Below are positions 1 to 6,537 of a DNA stretch of 38,714 nt, piece by piece. Both the position numbers and the translations under genes were made by a program. The stretch covers positions 1-38,714 of the forward strand of contig JAQYAY010000042.1 of assembly GCA_029338735.1 (NCBI GenBank), read 5' to 3'. The notes under the pieces were generated by a model. The model was not told where the DNA came from. It was given only the letters and a program-made list of their open reading frames with translations, and searched no databases. Numbering within the stretch: position 1 is the stretch's first letter; the number at the start of each line of letters is the position of its first letter. Origin of the DNA: Lachnospiraceae bacterium. GTDB lineage: Bacteria; Bacillota; Clostridia; Lachnospirales; Lachnospiraceae.

Positions 1-45
1 AAGAAGTATGTCGAAATCGATCGTGGAGAGACTGTAAAGGCCTGA
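1..45 (+). CDS. C-terminal tail of an upstream gene (partial)
   Basis: The first 14 codons read KKYVEIDRGETVKA and end in TGA at 43-45. The rest of the gene lies outside the window. The fragment is too short to assign to a family. It is called coding only because an open frame runs in from the window edge and a new promoter begins soon after the stop. The frame could also be chance. Confidence 0.35.
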   Translation, partial: KKYVEIDRGETVKA

Positions 46-88
46 ACTCTAGTTAGACAAAACTAATTTTTTGTATGCTGATAAGTAC

Positions 89-118
89 TTGAATTTCTTC
101 CAAAAGGGTGTATAGTAT
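89..118 (+). promoter_or_regulatory. Promoter of the Cys-rich protein / HMA operon
   Basis: TTGAAT at 89-94 serves as -35. TATAGT at 111-116 (16-bp spacer) or TAGTAT at 113-118 (18 bp) serves as -10. Transcription would start near 123-126, just before the palindrome at 133-149. Read by eye from consensus; no transcript data. Confidence 0.6.
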
Positions 119-132
119 AAGAGTAATCAGAG

Positions 133-149
133 ATACCCCTAAGGGGTAT
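133..149. promoter_or_regulatory. CsoR/CstR/RcnR-type operator candidate
   Basis: ATACCCCT-A-AGGGGTAT is a perfect 8-bp inverted repeat around one central base. It has the A/T-flanked C-tract/G-tract layout typical of CsoR-family operators, which sense Cu(I), Ni/Co or persulfide. It lies just after the predicted transcription start, where a bound repressor could block transcription. The downstream genes encode Cys-rich and HMA-type proteins, which fits a metal or sulfur response. No csoR gene is in the window, so the cognate sensor is unknown. A short hairpin in the 5' leader is the alternative reading. Confidence 0.55.
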
Positions 150-267
150 ATAAGCGCCGGCTGCGGAATGGAGGATTTTTCAAAAAGCCGATAGTGAAGA
201 ATAAGGATATGGCTGGCGGAGACAAGAGAGACGATCGCGAATCGGATTCAGAAAGGTGACAGAAACT

Positions 268-507
268 ATGAATATAGCTGATATTGTAGTGATTCTGGTG
301 CTGGCATTTTTCCTGGTGCTGGCGGCATGGGCAGTGATAAGAGACAGGAAGAACGGTGCGACCTGCGGCTATGTGTGCGGTGACGGAGTGTGCAGAGGCA
401 GATGCGGGCATGTGAATACTGAGCATATGTCAAAGCAGACGAAGAAAGAAATAAAGCAGGCCATCAAAGACCTGAAGGCCAGACAGAAGGCCAATGCGAA
501 AGGGTGA
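268..507 (+). CDS. Small Cys-rich single-pass membrane protein (FeoB-associated-like)
   Basis: A 79-residue protein with one N-terminal membrane segment (about residues 2-24, IADIVVILVLAFFLVLAAW), then a cluster with Cys-x3-Cys-x4-Cys-x3-Cys-x-His spacing, then a charged, Lys-rich helical tail. This layout resembles the FeoB-associated Cys-rich membrane proteins, which sit beside metal transporters, though no feoB is visible here. ATG 268 is chosen over GTG 256 because AAGGTG at 253-258 lies about 9 nt before it. The stop overlaps the ribosome site of the following HMA gene, so the two are an operon. The cluster may bind or hand over metal to the HMA protein; this is inference. Confidence 0.7.
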   Translation: MNIADIVVILVLAFFLVLAAWAVIRDRKNGATCGYVCGDGVCRGRCGHVNTEHMSKQTKKEIKQAIKDLKARQKANAKG

Positions 508-512
508 TTCAG

Positions 513-794
513 ATGAGTAAGAAAGTGGAACTGACAATTGACGGTATGATGTGTGGTATGTGTGAGGCACATATCAAGGATGCTATCAGGAAGAAGTTCC
601 CGGAGGCGAAGAAGATGACAGCCAATCATACGACAGGTGAGGCATCATTTATCCTCGATCAGGATATACCACTTCAGATGGTCAGGCATGATCTGAAGGC
701 AGAGTTCGATCCGATGGGATACAAGCTTCTTGATGTAGAAGAAGTCGATGCTCCTCAGAAAAAGGGCCTGTTCGGATTCGGGAAAAAGAAGTAA
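513..794 (+). CDS. Heavy-metal-associated (HMA) domain protein
   Basis: A 93-residue cytosolic protein with a single HMA fold and the metal-binding motif GMMCGMCEAH near residues 11-20, matching the GMxCxxC loop of CopZ-like copper chaperones and P-type ATPase N-domains. The last residues (KKGLFGFGKKK) form a basic tail beyond the domain. ATG 513 is preferred to GTG 504 because AAAGGGTG at 499-506 sits 7-8 nt before it. Cotranscribed with the Cys-rich membrane protein and followed by a strong terminator. Probably binds a soft metal such as Cu(I); the ligand is inferred from the motif and the CsoR-like operator, not shown. Confidence 0.8.
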   Translation: MSKKVELTIDGMMCGMCEAHIKDAIRKKFPEAKKMTANHTTGEASFILDQDIPLQMVRHDLKAEFDPMGYKLLDVEEVDAPQKKGLFGFGKKK

Positions 795-808
795 TTTATC
801 CATACTTT

Positions 809-836
809 GCGGCGTGGTTTTCACGCCGCTTTTTTT
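809..836 (+). terminator. Intrinsic terminator after the HMA gene
   Basis: GCGGCGTG (809-816) pairs with CACGCCGC (822-829) around a GTTTT loop and is followed by seven T. The next gene's -10 box begins only five bases after the T-run. Confidence 0.9.
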
Positions 837-837
837 A

Positions 838-846
838 TGCTATAAT
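838..846 (+). promoter_or_regulatory. Extended -10 promoter giving a leaderless mRNA
   Basis: TGCTATAAT at 838-846 is a perfect extended -10 box. The six bases that follow (847-852) put the expected transcription start on the A of ATG 853. A poor -35 (TTTTCA, 818-823, spacer 17) lies inside the terminator loop. No Shine-Dalgarno is visible before the ATG. Confidence 0.65.
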
Positions 847-852
847 CGGGTT

Positions 853-2946
853 ATGAAAAGACGAAGATATTCTAAATTAAGGACATTTCTAAAAGTAATC
901 CTGATCATAGTTCTCATTATCATACTGGCGGTGGGAGCACTGGTTGCATTTCTCTCAGCAACAGAGTACAAGCCTTCAGCCATTGAGAATCTGAAGGTCG
1001 AAAACAGGGGAACATCATCCGGTGAGACAAAAGAACTGAAGCTTCTGACCTGGAATATCGGATATGGGTGCCTGGGTGAGAATGCTGATTTTTTCATGGA
1101 TGGTGGCAAGCAGGTGTCGACCGCTACGAAGGATCAGACGCATGCCAATATGTACGCTATCACGAAGGAGATCCGCAAGGCTGATCCTGATGTTGTATTC
1201 CTTCAGGAAGTGGACAGGAGCTCGCAGAGATCACATTTCATCAATGAGAAATATTTCATCGAGAACAATACCAAGAACTATTGTGATACCTTTGCCACGA
1301 ACTACAGATGTGCATTCGTGCCATATCCGTGGCCGCCGATAGGCAAGGTAGACGGTGGTATCCAGACGTTGTCCAAGCTGCAGCTGAACAGCGCGGAGAG
1401 AGTCGCACTGCCATGTCCTTTTACCTGGCCGACAAGAGTTGCCAATCTCAAGAGGTGCATCAGCATCAATAAGGCTTCAATCAATGGCGGCTCAAACAAT
1501 CTGTCCCTCGTGAACCTGCATCTGGAGGCCTATGATAATGGTTCCGGCAAGAAGGCCCAGACAAAGATCCTGAAGGATTATCTCGATATGGAGTATGAGT
1601 CCGGGAACTATGTGATAGCTGCCGGGGATTTCAACCAGACTTTTTCAGATGTGGATACGAGCATGTACCCACAGCAGGCAGACAAGTGGCAATGCGGCCA
1701 GCTGGACTGTTCGGAGTTCAGTTCTGACTGGCAGTTTGAGATGGATACCACTCACCCGACCTGCCGTTCTCTTGACCAGCCGTATGCCGGGGCTGACAAG
1801 AACAATTTCCAGTACTATATGATAGATGGTTTCATCGTCTCTAAGAATATCAGGGTGAAGAAGGTTGAGACTCTTGACCTCGGATTTGCCCATTCTGACC
1901 ACAATCCTGTAGTGCTCACTGTCGAGATCCCGTCGAAGAAGTCAGGCGATGCACAGACATCAGCGAAGAAAAAACCTTCGGTATCGAAAAAGGTCACTAT
2001 TTCAGCAGTTGGAGACTGTGCTCTTGGAAAAATTGAACAGCACGGATATGATGGCTCTTTCCTGAGCTATTATGACCGGTACGGTGCATCATATTTTTTC
2101 TCAAATGTAAAGAGCATATTTGACAAATCTGATTTCACTATCGCAAATCTCGAGGGAACCTTCACGGATGCCAGGAGTAAGGTGGAAAAGAAGTTCAATA
2201 TCAAGGGTCCGACAGAATATACATCAATTCTTCTGGCCGGAGGAATAGATGCTGTAGGAACCGGGAACAACCATATTTTCGATTATGGAGAGCAGGGCGC
2301 GAAGGATACGTGGAGTGCACTGGATAAGGCAAAGATTCCGTATGCATATAATGACAGGACGATGATTCTAAAGGCTGATAATGGCCTGAAGGTCGGCGTC
2401 GTAGCTGTCAATGTCCTCGCGACCAGCAGGGAGCACTACATAAAAGAGGGCATCGAGAGCCTGAAGCAGCAGAAGGCTGATGTGATAATTGTCATGGCGC
2501 ACTGGGGCATTGAGCATACCTTTGACCTGACGGCATATCAGAAGGACCTCGGGCATAGGATGATAGACTGGGGAGCCGATCTCGTGCTCGGCTGCCATAC
2601 CCACTGCCTGCAGGGGCTAGAGAGATACAAGGGAAAAGTAATCAGCTACAGCGGCGGCAATTTCTGCTTTGGAGCGAATCTGAATCCTGATGACAAGGAT
2701 ACGATGATCCTTACCGAGACGTTCCGGTTCAAGAATGAAAAGATGCTAAAGAAGATCGATCTGGACATCACTCCGTGCAAGCTCAGCTCTACAGACAGTC
2801 ACAATGATTTCTGCCCTACGCCAGCGACGGGCAGCGAGGCCACCCGCATCATCAAGAAGCTGAATGACATCAGTGCAAAGGAGATGACTGATGGACGGAA
2901 AGCGATAAAGCTGGATGACAGGGGAAAGTATATATGGAATAAATGA
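853..2946 (+). CDS. Membrane-anchored EEP-CapA two-domain phosphoesterase
   Basis: A 697-residue protein. Residues 12-34 form a membrane anchor after a basic N-terminus, so the rest should be extracellular. Residues about 61-365 are an endonuclease/exonuclease/phosphatase domain with TWN (66-68), Glu119, GDFN (Asp259, Asn261) and the SDHNP box (His347, Asp349, His350), all catalytic positions of the family. Residues about 381-640 are a CapA (PGA_cap) metallophosphatase domain: VGDCALG, NLEG, GNNH near 472-476, HWG at 550-552 and the CHTH pair (His582, His584). Both domains look active. CapA domains occur in poly-gamma-glutamate systems but also alone; no capBC is nearby. ATG 853 is the only start that keeps the anchor and avoids the upstream terminator. 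The fusion is unusual. Substrates are unknown: phosphodiester in lipid, nucleic acid or cell-wall polymer are all possible. Confidence 0.85.
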   Translation: MKRRRYSKLRTFLKVILIIVLIIILAVGALVAFLSATEYKPSAIENLKVENRGTSSGETKELKLLTWNIGYGCLGENADFFMDGGKQVSTATKDQTHANMYAITKEIRKADPDVVFLQEVDRSSQRSHFINEKYFIENNTKNYCDTFATNYRCAFVPYPWPPIGKVDGGIQTLSKLQLNSAERVALPCPFTWPTRVANLKRCISINKASINGGSNNLSLVNLHLEAYDNGSGKKAQTKILKDYLDMEYESGNYVIAAGDFNQTFSDVDTSMYPQQADKWQCGQLDCSEFSSDWQFEMDTTHPTCRSLDQPYAGADKNNFQYYMIDGFIVSKNIRVKKVETLDLGFAHSDHNPVVLTVEIPSKKSGDAQTSAKKKPSVSKKVTISAVGDCALGKIEQHGYDGSFLSYYDRYGASYFFSNVKSIFDKSDFTIANLEGTFTDARSKVEKKFNIKGPTEYTSILLAGGIDAVGTGNNHIFDYGEQGAKDTWSALDKAKIPYAYNDRTMILKADNGLKVGVVAVNVLATSREHYIKEGIESLKQQKADVIIVMAHWGIEHTFDLTAYQKDLGHRMIDWGADLVLGCHTHCLQGLERYKGKVISYSGGNFCFGANLNPDDKDTMILTETFRFKNEKMLKKIDLDITPCKLSSTDSHNDFCPTPATGSEATRIIKKLNDISAKEMTDGRKAIKLDDRGKYIWNK

Positions 2947-2958
2947 TCATCAGGACAC

Positions 2959-2980
2959 CATCTGTATTTGTGAACAGATG
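2959..2980 (+). other. Small hairpin between the EEP-CapA gene and dtd
   Basis: CATCTGT (2959-2965) and ACAGATG (2974-2980) form a 7-bp stem with an 8-base loop. No T-run follows, so it is not a clear terminator. It may stabilise the upstream 3' end or mark an RNA processing site. Confidence 0.35.
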
Positions 2981-3012
2981 AATGAGAGGCATCGATAATA
3001 CAAGGAGCAGAA

Positions 3013-3459
3013 ATGAGATTTGTAATTCAGGTTGTAAAAAATGCACAGGTGGTTTCTGATGGAGAACTCACTGGGAAAATTAGCAGAGGGTATGCAGTAC
3101 TTATTGGCATCGGAAAAGACGATACTGAGGAAATTGCTGATAAAATGGTAGATAAGATGCTGAAGCTTCGTATCAATGCAGATGAAAATGGCAAGACGAA
3201 TCTGGCACTTAAGGATGTGGATGGAAGCCTGCTTCTGGTGTCGCAGTTCACCCTGTATGCTGATTATCACCATGGCAATCGCCCGAATTTCCTGCAGGCA
3301 GCAGGCCCGCAGCTCGCGGTTCCGCTCTACGAGCGCATTATATCCCGGTGCCGTGATGCAGGCTATGAAGTCCAGACAGGAGTTTTCGGAGCAGATATGC
3401 AGCTGACACTCACGAACGATGGACCATTTACGATAGTGCTTGATTCTGATGAACTTTAA
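3013..3459 (+). CDS. dtd: D-aminoacyl-tRNA deacylase
   Basis: A 148-residue cytosolic protein of normal family length. It hydrolyses D-amino acids mis-attached to tRNA and so protects translation. The two signature motifs are present: SQFTL at 77-81 followed by YADYHHGNRP, and NDGPFT at 135-140, which carries the cross-subunit Gly-cisPro pair. AAGGAG at 3002-3007 lies 5 nt before the ATG. It stands alone on this strand, 66 bp after the EEP-CapA gene and convergent with the ECF transporter gene. Confidence 0.95.
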   Translation: MRFVIQVVKNAQVVSDGELTGKISRGYAVLIGIGKDDTEEIADKMVDKMLKLRINADENGKTNLALKDVDGSLLLVSQFTLYADYHHGNRPNFLQAAGPQLAVPLYERIISRCRDAGYEVQTGVFGADMQLTLTNDGPFTIVLDSDEL

Positions 3460-3530
3460 TAAAAAACGTTGACAAAGGAGGAAACACAATTGACATGGCA
3501 GTGGATCTGACTGTGGCATCATAGAGCACA

Positions 3531-3562
3531 AAAAGAAGAACTCCCACCGGAGCCCTTCTTTT
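3531..3562. terminator. Bidirectional terminator between dtd and the ECF gene
   Basis: AAAAGAAG (3531-3538) pairs with CTTCTTTT (3555-3562), with inner CTCC/GGAG pairs (3541-3544 with 3549-3552). The A-run and T-run in the stem allow it to stop transcription from both convergent genes. Confidence 0.75.
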
Positions 3563-3589
3563 CATAAAGGAAATGGACAAAACTATGAA

Positions 3590-4192
3590 TTAGTTGAACG
3601 CTTTGTTGACGAGCGGTCTGAGTATTGGGTACAGGACCGCTGAAATGATGATTCCGAATACTCCCTGAATGATATTGGCAGGAATACCGGCAGCGCTAGC
3701 TGCAAGTGCTGAATTGAATGATGTGGCAGTAAAGCCGTTTCCAGTAGTAAATACGGCAAGGAATGTCTCGAATACAAAATATCCTACTACCATGAAGATC
3801 TCTCCGATTACTCCTCCGGCGATTACAGGGACCACATTCTTTTTGTTCTGTATGAGCTTCTGAATGAGAGCAGTGATTCCAGCTGCGATCACGGCAACGA
3901 GTGCCTTGATGATGAATGTCGCTGGGACGTAGGTGATGTAGCCCCCAATCAGATCAGAGAGCATCGATCCGAATCCAGCTGCAAGTCCGCCCCAGAGAGG
4001 TCCGAGGAAGACTCCTGAGAGTATTACGAATCCGTCACCCGGATGGATATATCCGTTTGTGACTGTAGGCACCTTGATAATGAATGTACCTACGAAGGTG
4101 AGCGCTGCGAACAGTGCCGATGTCACGGCGAGTCTCAGCTTTGATGAAGACACTTCAGTCTGTGCCTTTCCTGAGTCAATGTGTGTAACCAT
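3590..4192 (-). CDS. ECF transporter S component (vitamin uptake)
   Basis: A 200-residue integral membrane protein with about five to six hydrophobic segments and the family signature NGYIHPGDGFVILSG (about 46-60), followed by LGPLWGGLAAGFGSMLSDL and YVPATFIIKAL. Such S components bind a vitamin and couple to a shared EcfAA'T module, which is not in this window. AGGAGG lies 8 nt before the ATG on the minus strand. It is divergent from a MocR-type regulator. Several MocR proteins (PdxR) control vitamin B6 genes and B6-type ECF transporters, so a pyridoxine or related substrate is a reasonable guess. Hydroxymethylpyrimidine or riboflavin cannot be excluded. Confidence 0.8.
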   Translation of the reverse strand: MVTHIDSGKAQTEVSSSKLRLAVTSALFAALTFVGTFIIKVPTVTNGYIHPGDGFVILSGVFLGPLWGGLAAGFGSMLSDLIGGYITYVPATFIIKALVAVIAAGITALIQKLIQNKKNVVPVIAGGVIGEIFMVVGYFVFETFLAVFTTGNGFTATSFNSALAASAAGIPANIIQGVFGIIISAVLYPILRPLVNKAFN

Positions 4193-4219
4193 TTCTTTTT
4201 CCTCCTATGTTTTCCTTGA

Positions 4220-4243
4220 ATTATACTCAGATTATGATATCAT
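4220..4243. promoter_or_regulatory. Divergent control region of the ECF and MocR genes
   Basis: The 105-bp gap holds TATAAT on the minus strand (ATTATA at 4220-4225), a good -10 for the ECF gene. Beside it is the perfect 10-bp palindrome ATGATATCAT (4234-4243), an operator candidate between the -10 and -35 of that gene. For the MocR gene only weak plus-strand elements are visible (TTGAAA 4243-4248, TTTTAT 4266-4271). AGGAG at 4287-4291 is its ribosome site. Confidence 0.45.
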
Positions 4244-4297
4244 TGAAATATCCAGTTTCGATTTATTTTATATGACCAGAATTCATAGGAGATCTAT

Positions 4298-5368
4298 ATG
4301 AAAAAGGAACCGGCATATCTTGAAATCTACTACAAGCTGAGAGATGCCATTGTAAAAAAAGCATATGCATACGGGCAGAAACTTCCTTCAAAGCGGGCGC
4401 TGGCAGACCAGATGCATGTGTCGGTGATCACAATAGGTCATTCATATGAGCTGCTGGTGGATGAGGGATATGCAGAGGCCAGGGAGAGAAGCGGATACTA
4501 TGTGAGCTACAATGATGCAGATCCGTTTCTCGCGCAGTCAGCACAGGGAAAGGAGGAGCCTCAGAAAGAAGAGTACCATGAGAATTTTGTAGTGCCGCCA
4601 GTGCCTGACTTTTCTTTCAATTCATATGCCAGGGCGGTGCGTAAGGTTCTGAATGATGACGGTGAGCAGCTGTTCGTGAAGTCAGAGAATCAGGGCAGGT
4701 ACGATCTGAGACAGGCCATCGCTTCATATCTCATGCGCAATCGCGGCATGAATGTGAGTCCGGGGCAGATACTGGTAGGAAGCGGAGCTGAGTATCTGTA
4801 TGGCATGGCAGTCGCCATGCTAGGCCGTGACAGGATCTATGCGGTAGAGAATCCGTCATACGAGATGATAGAGAAAATATATCACCAGAATGGAGTGACA
4901 GTTGAGAAATTAAAAATGGGACCAGACGGGATCCTGAGTTCAGAATTGCTGGGAGCACACGCAAGTGTACTTCACGTGACACCTTTTCACAGCTATCCAT
5001 CAGGGGTGACCGCAGATGCCACGAGGCGGGCAGAGTATGTGAACTGGGCGAGGCGCCGTGGCGGCTTCATAGTCGAGGACGATTATGATTCGGAATTCAC
5101 GGTGAAGAGCAGGCGTGAGGACACGCTTTTTTCAATGGAGCCGATGGAGCATATCATCTACATCAATACGTTCAGTCGCACGATATCGCATGCGACAAGA
5201 ATCGGGTACATGGTGCTTCCATCAGAGTATGCATCTGATATGCTCTCGAAGGTGGACTTCTATTCATGCACAGTCCCGGTACTCGACCAGGCAGTGCTCC
5301 GCGAACTGCTGAATTCAGGGGAGTTTGAGAGACATATTAACAGGGTCAGGAGACAGTTGAAAAAATGA
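4298..5368 (+). CDS. Truncated MocR-type regulator lacking the PLP lysine
   Basis: A 356-residue protein with a GntR winged helix (about 1-75, KLPSKRALADQMHVSVITIG) and a class I aminotransferase-like domain (about 105-356). Known landmarks are present: GSGAEYLY, TPFHSYPSG and the VEDDYDSEF box (Asp261, Asp262, Asp264). At the usual Schiff-base lysine (TFSKxL) the sequence reads INTFSRTIS with Arg294, codon CGC, so PLP cannot bind covalently in the normal way. The protein stops after RRQLKK, about 100 residues short of the usual 450-480, losing the C-terminal small domain and its carboxylate-binding Arg. Only 120 bp remain before ldh, so a simple frameshift does not explain the loss. It probably still binds DNA and may control the divergent ECF gene; effector sensing is doubtful. 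Confidence 0.8.
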   Translation: MKKEPAYLEIYYKLRDAIVKKAYAYGQKLPSKRALADQMHVSVITIGHSYELLVDEGYAEARERSGYYVSYNDADPFLAQSAQGKEEPQKEEYHENFVVPPVPDFSFNSYARAVRKVLNDDGEQLFVKSENQGRYDLRQAIASYLMRNRGMNVSPGQILVGSGAEYLYGMAVAMLGRDRIYAVENPSYEMIEKIYHQNGVTVEKLKMGPDGILSSELLGAHASVLHVTPFHSYPSGVTADATRRAEYVNWARRRGGFIVEDDYDSEFTVKSRREDTLFSMEPMEHIIYINTFSRTISHATRIGYMVLPSEYASDMLSKVDFYSCTVPVLDQAVLRELLNSGEFERHINRVRRQLKK

Positions 5369-5487
5369 ATGTTGCAAATACAACAGACTATTAATTAGAA
5401 TGAATGTATATTAATAATGTGATGAGGGCAATATAATGCATGTGCATGGATTGCCTTGGAAGTCATATAACATACGGAGGTGCTAAA

Positions 5488-6435
5488 ATGGGTGTACACA
5501 TGAGAAAGGCAGCCATGATCGGCTGCGGATTTGTAGGAAGCGCAAGCGTGTATTCACTGATGCAGTCATCAGTGTTTTCAGAGATAGTGCTGATCGATGC
5601 GAACAAGGACAAGGCCGAGGGCGAGGCACTGGATATCAGTCATGGCCTTCCATTTGCGAAGCCGATGGAGATATATGCAGGAGACTATCCGGATCTGGCA
5701 GATGCAGGAGTCATCATCATAAGTGCCGGAGCAGCCCAGAAGCCAGGCGAGACAAGGCTTGATCTGGTAAAGAAGAATACAGCAATCTTCAAGTCGATAA
5801 TACCAGAGATCGTAAAGTACAATAAGGATGCCATCATGATCGTCGTAGCCAATCCGGTAGACATCCTGACACAGGTAGCCCTGAAGCTCTCAGGCTATCC
5901 GAAGAACAGGGTATTCGGTAGCGGCACGACACTTGACTCAGCGAGATTCAAGTATATGCTTGGCCAGCACCTGAATGTCGACAGCCGTTCTGTGCATGCC
6001 TTTATCATAGGTGAGCACGGAGATTCAGAGATAGCAGCCTGGTCATCAGCCAATGTATCCGGAGTGCCGATACACAAGTTCTGCGAGATGAGAGGATACA
6101 CAGACCACGATGCAGAGACGACTCGTATAGCTGAAGAGGTCAAGAATTCAGCATATGAGATTATCAAAAAAAAGGGTGCTACCTATTATGGAATCGGCAT
6201 GAGCGTGTGCCGTATCTGCGAGGCGGTTGTCCGTGATGAGAAGTCCATCCTGCCTGTTTCATCATACATAGAAGGAAAATACGGACTTGACGGAGTCTGC
6301 CTGTCGATGCCGACGATAGTCGGATCAGACGGAGTAGACTGCCTGATCCCATATGAGCTGTCTGACGAGGAGCTTGCACAGCTGCACAAGTCAGCAGATA
6401 CTCTCAAGGAAATTTTTGACAGTCTTGACCTGTAA
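5488..6435 (+). CDS. ldh: L-lactate dehydrogenase
   Basis: A 315-residue cytosolic enzyme that reduces pyruvate to lactate with NADH. It has the Rossmann loop GCGFVGSA (12-19), an Asp that fixes NADH specificity (Asp37), the active-site loop AAQKPGETR with Gln84 (lactate, not malate, specificity) and Arg90, Arg153 in DSARF and catalytic His177 in IIGEHGDSE. An open frame extends upstream to 5440, but ACGGAGGTG at 5474-5482 directs translation to ATG 5488. TATAAT at 5432-5437 may be the -10 box, but no good -35 is seen. Monocistronic, followed by a large hairpin terminator. The position next to DUF362 and pta suits fermentative redox balance. Confidence 0.93.
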   Translation: MGVHMRKAAMIGCGFVGSASVYSLMQSSVFSEIVLIDANKDKAEGEALDISHGLPFAKPMEIYAGDYPDLADAGVIIISAGAAQKPGETRLDLVKKNTAIFKSIIPEIVKYNKDAIMIVVANPVDILTQVALKLSGYPKNRVFGSGTTLDSARFKYMLGQHLNVDSRSVHAFIIGEHGDSEIAAWSSANVSGVPIHKFCEMRGYTDHDAETTRIAEEVKNSAYEIIKKKGATYYGIGMSVCRICEAVVRDEKSILPVSSYIEGKYGLDGVCLSMPTIVGSDGVDCLIPYELSDEELAQLHKSADTLKEIFDSLDL

Positions 6436-6470
6436 ATTGCCGAATTTATAGATTTATATAGTTTTTAAGA

Positions 6471-6520
6471 ATGCTTCTGTGATATACTTGTATACAAGTA
6501 TGTTGCAGAAGTATTTTTTT
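6471..6520 (+). terminator. Long hairpin terminator between ldh and the DUF362 gene
   Basis: ATGCTTCTG (6471-6479) pairs with CAGAAGTAT (6506-6514). Inside lies the perfect palindrome ATACTTGTATACAAGTAT (6484-6501). Seven T follow (6514-6520). The T-run ends only three bases before the ribosome site of the next gene, so it could also act as an attenuator or operator for that gene. Confidence 0.8.
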
Positions 6521-6537
6521 ATGGAAAGGAAAATGTA

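Noticed and set aside
748-852. Upstream extension of the EEP-CapA open frame
   Set aside because: It overlaps the HMA gene and crosses the terminator at 809-836; the anchor begins at ATG 853.
2950-3531. 193-codon open frame antisense to dtd
   Set aside because: It lies opposite a clear family gene, has no ribosome site and gives a Cys/Ile-rich sequence with no domain.
5369-5487. Missing C-terminus of the MocR gene by frameshift
   Set aside because: Only about 120 bp separate it from ldh and no other frame continues the family pattern, so a deletion is more likely than a frameshift.
5440-5487. Longer N-terminus for lactate dehydrogenase
   Set aside because: The added residues do not match the family, and the strong ribosome site is internal to this stretch.
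5369-5487. Rex operator before ldh
   Set aside because: The region is AT-rich but no TTGTTAA-type palindrome could be found.
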